NCBI GenBank assembly: GCA_021789355.1 | Contig: JAJYJR010000291.1 | Coordinates: forward strand, 1-7,274 | Direction of reading: 5' to 3' | Source: Chloroflexota bacterium | Lineage (GTDB): Bacteria > Chloroflexota > Limnocylindria > Limnocylindrales > CSP1-4 | Length of the DNA: 7,274 bases | Shown here: positions 1 to 3,345 of the stretch, in pieces | How the letters are laid out: every line of letters begins with the position of its first letter | How positions within the stretch are numbered: position 1 is the first letter of the stretch | Translations under genes and position numbers: made by a program | Notes under the pieces: model-generated | The model's input: only the letters and a program-made list of their open reading frames with translations | Databases searched by the model: none | What the model was told of the DNA's origin: nothing

Positions 1-426
1 AAGCGCGTTGTGGAGGAGCCGCCGCGAATGGCCGGCATCCACGACACCCAGCACGAGGTACCGCCGCACCAGCTCATAGGGCGCGCGCCAGCGCTCGACG
101 CGGACGTGCTCCCCCTCGCGCAGGCTCTCCAGGTACTCGTCGTCGCCCACCGGGGCATCGGCATGCTCCGCCATGTGCCGCACCAGGTCGACCCGTCCGC
201 GGGCCGGCCAGATCGACTCGAAGCGGCCGTCGTCGCCCGCGTCGCGGTAGCAGATCGGGCAGGTGGGGGCCATGAACCGGCGGGGCGGCGCGCCGTAGGG
301 GAGCCCACAACGCCGGCAGAAGCTCCCGCCGGATGAGACGGCGGGCACCCCGCACTGCAGGCAGACCGGCAGTCCGTCGGCGGCTCGGGGCTCCTCCCCC
401 GCAGGGTGGCGCGCTACGAGCGGCAT
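1..426 (-). CDS. Zinc-finger/zinc-ribbon protein, C-terminus cut by window edge
   Basis: The reading frame is open from ATG at 426 to the window edge, giving 142 residues with the C-terminus missing. I see two putative zinc sites. The first is C22-x2-C25 ... C37-x2-C40, a compact zinc ribbon inside 'CLQCGVPAV...FCRRCGLPYG'. The second is C56-x2-C59 ... H84-x3-H88 ('CPICYRD', then 'LVRHMAEH'), with a much longer loop than a classical C2H2 finger. After it comes a charged region containing 'DDEYLESLREGEHVRV' and 'ELVRRYLVLGVVDAG'. There is no signal peptide or membrane segment, so it should be cytoplasmic. The start is supported by GGAG at 435-438, eight bases upstream. It overlaps the 3' end of the upstream 63-residue gene by 13 bases, so the two are probably one operon. 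I cannot name a family. Nucleic-acid binding or protein-protein contact would be usual for such fingers, but that is inference. Confidence 0.8.
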   Translation of the reverse strand, partial: MPLVARHPAGEEPRAADGLPVCLQCGVPAVSSGGSFCRRCGLPYGAPPRRFMAPTCPICYRDAGDDGRFESIWPARGRVDLVRHMAEHADAPVGDDEYLESLREGEHVRVERWRAPYELVRRYLVLGVVDAGHSRRLLHNAL

Positions 427-605
427 TCCAGCGTCTCCAGCGCGCGCTGCACTGCCAGCATCTCGGCCCGGACCTCCTCGAGCGAGCGCTCGCGCACGGC
501 CGCTCGCAGGCGGTCGCGCAACGCGTCCACCCCGGCGGCGTGGCCCTGCCGTTGGAGCGCCGACAGCCGCGCCAGTAGTTCGCCGTAGGTGGGGCACCGC
601 AGCAT
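414..605 (-). CDS. Small helical hypothetical protein (63 aa)
   Basis: This short frame runs from ATG at 605 to TAG at 414-416 and encodes 63 residues. It starts 'MLRCPTYGELLARLSALQ' and ends 'VQRALETLECRS'. Leu, Ala, Arg and Glu are spaced as in amphipathic helices, so a two-helix or coiled-coil fold is likely. Upstream in-frame sequence (His/Pro/Arg-rich, up to 731) does not look coding, and it offers no GTG or TTG close to 605, so I take the internal ATG. No good Shine-Dalgarno site precedes it, which weakens the call. The 13-base overlap with the zinc-finger gene suggests translational coupling, and the two products may act together. One Cys near each end (C4, C61) is noticeable but unexplained. 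I do not recognise the family. Confidence 0.68.
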   Translation of the reverse strand: MLRCPTYGELLARLSALQRQGHAAGVDALRDRLRAAVRERSLEEVRAEMLAVQRALETLECRS

Positions 606-928
606 CGGCGGGTCGGTCCCCGCGACCGCGGTGCGGTTGTCTGTCTGCAATGGGGCATCCTCGTCTGAAGCGGGGGCGCATCCGTGATGATGTCGCACAG
701 GTCGGTGTGGGAGAACGGCCCGATGGTGCATGCCACTGCCGGCAACTGGTACCAGCGCAGCTGCGCCGATCCCAGGGTGCCAGCGGCGGCTTCAGATCCG
801 ATGCAGGGCCGGCGGCCATGCTTCCGATCGCTCCTCCCGCCCACTCCACGACAGGACACGGGGCGCGGTCCTCACCAGCCGGGCCGGTGGTCCCTGTCCG
901 ATCGCGGACGACGGCCGACGCTGCGGCC
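606..928. other. Intergenic region between deoR-like gene and the small operon
   Basis: No convincing gene lies in these 323 bases; the frames crossing them are composition shadows. The notable content is a run of perfect palindromes at 728-766 (separate entry). Just past the DeoR stop, on the minus strand, bases 874-891 can form a short imperfect hairpin (ACCA/CCG paired with CGG/TGGT, one bulge). It has no T-run, so I do not call a terminator. Immediately upstream of the 63-residue gene, GGTCG (611-615) can pair with CGACC (623-627). I found no promoter with both -35 and -10 elements. Confidence 0.5.
728..766. promoter_or_regulatory. Run of four perfect palindromes, possible operator region
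   Basis: Four exact palindromes follow one another in 39 bases: GCATGC (728-733), TGCCGGCA (737-744), CTGGTACCAG (746-755) and GCGCAGCTGCGC (755-766). The last two share one base. The block lies about 120-160 bases upstream of the 63-residue gene and about 160 bases downstream of the DeoR-like stop codon. The arms have no loop, which fits DNA sites for dimeric proteins better than RNA hairpins. Which protein would bind is not known; the neighbouring DeoR-like regulator is one candidate. Confidence 0.4.
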
Positions 929-1726
929 TCAGGCCACCTGGTACATCGGGGACGGGACCGTCACGCAGCGCAGCTCGGGCACCTGGGCCGCCAGCGCAGC
1001 GCGGGCGTCGATGCCCAGGCCCCCGTCGGTGACGAGGACGTCGGCCTGGTCGAGGCGGGCGAAGGAACTCAGTCCCACCAGGCCCCACTTGGTGTGGTCG
1101 GCCACGATCACCAGGCGACGGCCGGCGGCCACCATGGCCCGGTTGGTCTCGGCCTCCAACAGGTTGGGTGAGGTGAACCCGGCGCGCAGCTCCATGCCGT
1201 GGGTGCCCAGCACCACCAGATCCAGGTGGACCCGCTCGAGCACCGCCACGGCGAAGGGACCGACCAGGGCATCGGAGGGGGTGCGCACCCCACCCGTGAG
1301 CACCACCGTCTGGCCGCTGGATCCGGGGTCGGTGAAGGCGTCGGCCACCCGCAGCGAGTCGGTCACCACGGTGAGACCGGGCACCTCGGCGAGCCGGCGT
1401 GCCAACGCCGCGGTGGTCGTGCCCGCGGAGAGCCCGATGGCCATGCCCGGCGCCACGAGCGTCGCCGCCTCCGCCGCGATGGCCGCCTTCTCGGCCGGCT
1501 GCAGGGTCGACTTGGCGACGAAGCCGGGCTCGAGCAGGGCGCTGTCGTGCACCAGGGTCGCGCCGCCGTGCACCTTCTCGAGCAACCCCTGCTCGGCCAG
1601 CACGGCGAGGTCCCGGCGCACCGTCATGTCGGAGACCCCGAGCTCGTGGACGAGCTCCGTCACCCGGATCGCGCCGACCTGGCGGATCCACTCGAGGATG
1701 CGGGCCTGTCGCTGCCGTGCCAGCAC
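929..1726 (-). CDS. DeoR-family transcriptional regulator
   Basis: This 265-residue protein has the usual DeoR length and two-domain layout. Residues 1-58 form the winged helix-turn-helix: 'RQRQARILEWIRQ', then 'VTELVHELGVSDMTVRRDL' and the wing 'GLLEKVHGGA'. Residues about 75-250 form the phosphosugar-sensing, isomerase-like domain, with 'GLSAGTTTAALA' (98-109, the ligand-loop motif), 'VVTDSLRVADAF', 'VLTGG', 'FTSPNLLEAETNRAM' and 'IVADHTKWG' (207-215). Family members repress sugar-use genes and release DNA on binding a phosphorylated sugar. The start is GTG at 1726: it has a strong purine tract (1736-1746, GGGAG nine bases upstream) and gives the typical short N-terminus. The frame is open further upstream, but that sequence is not protein-like. 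No sugar kinase, transporter or aldolase lies nearby in the window, so ligand and targets are unknown. A -10-like box and inverted repeats just upstream suggest its own promoter and possible autoregulation. Confidence 0.95.
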   Translation of the reverse strand: MLARQRQARILEWIRQVGAIRVTELVHELGVSDMTVRRDLAVLAEQGLLEKVHGGATLVHDSALLEPGFVAKSTLQPAEKAAIAAEAATLVAPGMAIGLSAGTTTAALARRLAEVPGLTVVTDSLRVADAFTDPGSSGQTVVLTGGVRTPSDALVGPFAVAVLERVHLDLVVLGTHGMELRAGFTSPNLLEAETNRAMVAAGRRLVIVADHTKWGLVGLSSFARLDQADVLVTDGGLGIDARAALAAQVPELRCVTVPSPMYQVA

Positions 1727-1735
1727 TGCCGCCGA

Positions 1736-1746
1736 CTCCCTCCCCT
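1736..1746 (-). promoter_or_regulatory. Ribosome binding site fixing the GTG start of the DeoR regulator
   Basis: On the minus strand this is an unbroken purine tract, AGGGGAGGGAG, ending nine bases before GTG at 1726. It is the strongest Shine-Dalgarno sequence near the 5' end of this open frame and rules against starts further upstream. Confidence 0.75.
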
Positions 1747-1764
1747 GCGTGCACTCCCGGGCCG

Positions 1765-1795
1765 ATGATAGGTCCGAGGAGGCGTGACCGCCTCC
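1765..1795 (-). promoter_or_regulatory. Possible promoter/operator of the DeoR regulator
   Basis: On the minus strand TATCAT at 1770-1765 resembles a -10 box. The -35 position has no good match. Where the -35 should lie there is a perfect 7-base inverted repeat, GGAGGCG (1778-1784), TGAC, CGCCTCC (1789-1795). A weak promoter overlapped by a symmetric site is what an autoregulated repressor gene could look like. The repeat could instead form an RNA hairpin ending the J-domain transcript, but it has no T-run on either side. Confidence 0.35.
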
Positions 1796-1804
1796 GCGGC
1801 CCAT

Positions 1805-1828
1805 CCGGGATCCGGTTGAGCATCCCGG
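1805..1828. repeat. Inverted repeat, 7-base arms, upstream of the DeoR regulator
   Basis: CCGGGAT (1805-1811) and ATCCCGG (1822-1828) are exact reverse complements separated by ten bases. The distance between arm centres is 17 bases, somewhat under two helical turns. It is the second symmetric site in the 220-base gap between the J-domain gene and the DeoR-like gene. Operator function is inference. Confidence 0.4.
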
Positions 1829-1946
1829 GCTTCGACAGCACCGGTCGATGCGATCGCGCCCATCGGCAGCGCCTGCTTGCTCGCCGGGCATCTGCAGCCG
1901 GTACGTCCGACCGACCCCGCCTCCAGGCGGTGCCTCGACGTCCCGT

Positions 1947-2480
1947 TCAGCGGCCCGCCCAGGCTCGCCTGCGCAAGGGCGCAGCCCAGCCGGGGTCGCG
2001 CCTCGGGGAGGTCCCGGCGACTGGCCGGTCGGCTGACCGCCGGGCGGCGAGCAGGGCCAGGATCGCCGCCCGGTACTGGCGTCCGCCTGGCACCCGCGCC
2101 AGCCACTCCAGGTAGTCCGGGTCCGTGTCGGCCAGCCTCTCAAGGGTCCAGCCGGCGTAGCGCCCGTGGTCCAGCGTGTTGGCACCCGTGGTGCGGTCGC
2201 GCGGGCGCTCCGTCGTCCGGGCGTGGGGCCCTCGGATCTCCCATTCTCCAGCGCGAGGCTCGGACGGCGGCGCACTGAGCCGGGCCCGGTCGTAGGTGGC
2301 GCGGCGCGCTGGATCGCCCAGAACCGCCCGGGCCCCGTTGAGGGCGACCATGCGGGCGGGGTCACCTCCGGCGTCGGGATGGTGGCGCTTGGCCAGGCAC
2401 AGGTAGACGGCGCGGATCACCTCGGGCTCGGCCCGCGGGTCGAGCTGCAGGACCGCGTAGAGATCCGTGCGCTCGCTCAT
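1947..2480 (-). CDS. J-domain (DnaJ-like) protein with short C-terminal module
   Basis: This 177-residue protein begins with a J-domain at about residues 5-66: 'DLYAVLQLDPRAEPEVI', the HPD tripeptide at 34-36 inside 'AKRHHPDAGGDP', then 'ALNGARAVLGDPARRATYDR'. J-domains use HPD to stimulate the ATPase of Hsp70 (DnaK). The Gly/Phe linker, zinc centre and substrate-binding domains of true DnaJ are absent, so it is a specialised J-protein. Residues about 67-103 are a polar linker. Residues 104-147 ('DHGRYAGWTLERLADTDPDYLEWL', written here in two parts: 'DHGRYAGWTLERLADT' and 'DPDYLEWLARVPGGRQYR') form a compact module resembling the small domain that follows J-domains in other bacterial proteins. 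The tail is basic. ATG at 2480 overlaps the GGDEF stop as ATGA with no Shine-Dalgarno site of its own, so translation probably depends on reinitiation after the GGDEF gene. No membrane segment is seen. Confidence 0.92.
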   Translation of the reverse strand: MSERTDLYAVLQLDPRAEPEVIRAVYLCLAKRHHPDAGGDPARMVALNGARAVLGDPARRATYDRARLSAPPSEPRAGEWEIRGPHARTTERPRDRTTGANTLDHGRYAGWTLERLADTDPDYLEWLARVPGGRQYRAAILALLAARRSADRPVAGTSPRRDPGWAAPLRRRAWAGR

Positions 2481-3010
2481 GGCGCTGGCGCCGCGTCCGG
2501 CGCCAGCGTCACGCGATCCCGCCCGGCCAGCTTGCTCGCGTACATCGCGTCGTCGGCGCGGGCGATCAGCACATCGGGATCCTCGCCCGGGCGGGCGAGC
2601 GCGGCACCGACTGAGATGGTGACCCGCGTCCCGGGCCCCGGGCCGTCGGGGTGGGCGGCCGCCACGAGCGCCCGGCATCGGTCCGCGGCCGCCGTGAGCG
2701 CGGCGCGGGTGACGCTGGGCAGCACAGCCACGAACTCGTCACCGCCCCAGCGCCCCGCCACGTCCCCTCCTCGCAGAGCCCCCCGCAGTGTCTCGCCGAC
2801 CGCCCGCAGGAGGGCATCGCCGGCCTCGTGCCCGCGCGCGTCGTTCACGGCCTTGAAGGCATCGAGATCGAGGAAGAGCAGGCCGAAACCCGAGCCCGCG
2901 TGCGGCCGTCCCGGGCGCAGCAGGGATCGCCAGCCGCGGGGCGTCTCAACGCTCGCTTGATCGTCACCGGTGTCGGCGATGCGGGTGGCGACACCTTGCC
3001 GGTTCGGCAC
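2477..3010 (-). CDS. Minimal GGDEF protein, probable diguanylate cyclase
   Basis: The 177-residue protein is essentially one GGDEF domain, which makes c-di-GMP from two GTP. Visible motifs are 'LFLDLDAFKAVND' (45-57, metal-binding Asp and the FKxxND element), 'GHEAGDALL' (60-68), 'RGGD' (80-83) five residues before 'GGDEF' (89-93), 'ISVGAA' (132-137) and 'ADDAMYASKLAGRDRV' (152-167). RGGD matches the RxxD inhibitory site for product feedback. The N-terminus begins at 'PNRQG', the position of 'LxNRR' in the family, so the usual 'DxLTG' lead-in and any sensor domain are missing. The loop before the first Asp is somewhat longer than usual. The GTG start at 3010 is well supported: GAGGA at 3017-3021 with six-base spacing, and an in-frame stop at 3020-3022. 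No membrane segment is present. The ATGA overlap couples it to the J-domain gene. The family call is firm; activity without an N-terminal dimerising region is uncertain. Confidence 0.92.
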   Translation of the reverse strand: MPNRQGVATRIADTGDDQASVETPRGWRSLLRPGRPHAGSGFGLLFLDLDAFKAVNDARGHEAGDALLRAVGETLRGALRGGDVAGRWGGDEFVAVLPSVTRAALTAAADRCRALVAAAHPDGPGPGTRVTISVGAALARPGEDPDVLIARADDAMYASKLAGRDRVTLAPDAAPAP

Positions 3011-3016
3011 ACGTCG

Positions 3017-3021
3017 TCCTC
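3017..3021 (-). promoter_or_regulatory. Ribosome binding site fixing the GTG start of the small GGDEF gene
   Basis: Minus-strand GAGGA lies six bases before GTG at 3010, and an in-frame TGA (3022-3020) overlaps it. Together they show that the protein really begins at 'PNR' and is not a fragment of a longer frame. Confidence 0.75.
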
Positions 3022-3042
3022 ACTGTGGGACGCGGCAGCATG

Positions 3043-3055
3043 GTGGGTGACCCAC
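3043..3055. repeat. Near-perfect palindrome in the divergent control region
   Basis: GTGGGT (3043-3048) and ACCCAC (3050-3055) are exact inverted arms around a single base. The site is about 33 bases upstream of the small GGDEF start, where it could overlap that gene's transcription start. A dimeric repressor site is a reasonable guess; it could also form part of the mRNA leader. Confidence 0.4.
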
Positions 3056-3076
3056 GCGGAGACATCTATGGGCCGA

Positions 3077-3095
3077 TTGGAGGTCCGTTGGAGGT
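3077..3095. repeat. Tandem direct repeat TTGGAGGT with 11-base period
   Basis: TTGGAGGT occurs at 3077-3084 and again at 3088-3095, with CCG between. A period of 11 bases places both copies on the same face of the helix. The second copy also begins TTGG...CCAA (3088-3100), a short inverted element. Such spacing is characteristic of sites for OmpR/PhoB-type response regulators, which bind as tandem dimers. Assigning that class here is inference. Confidence 0.45.
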
Positions 3096-3279
3096 ACCAA
3101 CAGGGGCAGGTCGACGGCTCCCGTTCCGAACGCCGCCACCTCGCCAGCACCACGCACGCTCCAGCGGACGCTCGACCGTCGGAGCCGGCTGGCGGACGTT
3201 GAGGTCGCCAGGCCACACGGGGCACCTGCCCGGTCGAGCAGGTCATGGTGAGTCGCAGCGGGCCGCTCGGCAGGTGTGT

Positions 3280-3298
3280 TTGACGCGGCCGGTCCGGC
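3280..3298 (+). promoter_or_regulatory. Possible -35 element with overlapping inverted repeat, upstream of large GGDEF gene
   Basis: TTGACG (3280-3285) is a good -35-like hexamer 60 bases upstream of the ATG at 3346. Right behind it, GCCGG (3288-3292) and CCGGC (3294-3298) form an inverted repeat around one base, inside what would be the promoter spacer. The -10 region (around 3303-3308) does not match the consensus, so the promoter call is weak. Confidence 0.25.
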
Positions 3299-3345
3299 AC
3301 ACTGCACCACCAGGCCGGGACAGGGTCGCATAGGGAGCGACCAGA

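Larger units (their letters stand above)
3011..3345. promoter_or_regulatory. Divergent control region between two GGDEF genes
   Basis: These 335 bases separate the starts of two GGDEF genes that point away from each other, so both promoters should lie here. No convincing gene is present. Symmetric and repeated elements (separate entries) are a near-palindrome at 3043-3055, a direct repeat at 3077-3095 and an inverted repeat at 3288-3298. On the plus strand TTGACG at 3280-3285 is the best -35-like hexamer, but I see no good -10 at the right distance. On the minus strand the best -10-like string is CATAGA at 3070-3065, which is weak. Confidence 0.6.

Noticed and set aside
614..629. CGGTC/GACCG and overlapping GGTCG/CGACC hairpins before the 63-residue gene
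   Set aside because: Stems of five bases are expected by chance in sequence this rich in G and C, so no separate element is called.
684..1787. A long plus-strand frame across the DeoR gene
   Set aside because: Its product is a low-complexity Arg/Ser/Thr/Ala string, and the opposite strand encodes an obvious DeoR protein over most of its length.
792..1841. A second long minus-strand frame over the DeoR gene
   Set aside because: It is out of frame with the DeoR protein and its product is a Gly/Arg/Ala composition artefact.
3011..3060. A frameshift that would have cut the DxLTG part off the small GGDEF protein
   Set aside because: I read the other two minus-strand frames here and found no 'DxLTG'-like stretch, while the GTG start has a well-placed ribosome site. 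The short form looks genuine.
3274..3302. GTGTG ... CACAC as a long inverted repeat upstream of the large GGDEF gene
   Set aside because: The arms are only five bases with a 19-base gap, which is likely by chance. Only the tighter GCCGG-T-CCGGC inside it is kept as weak evidence.
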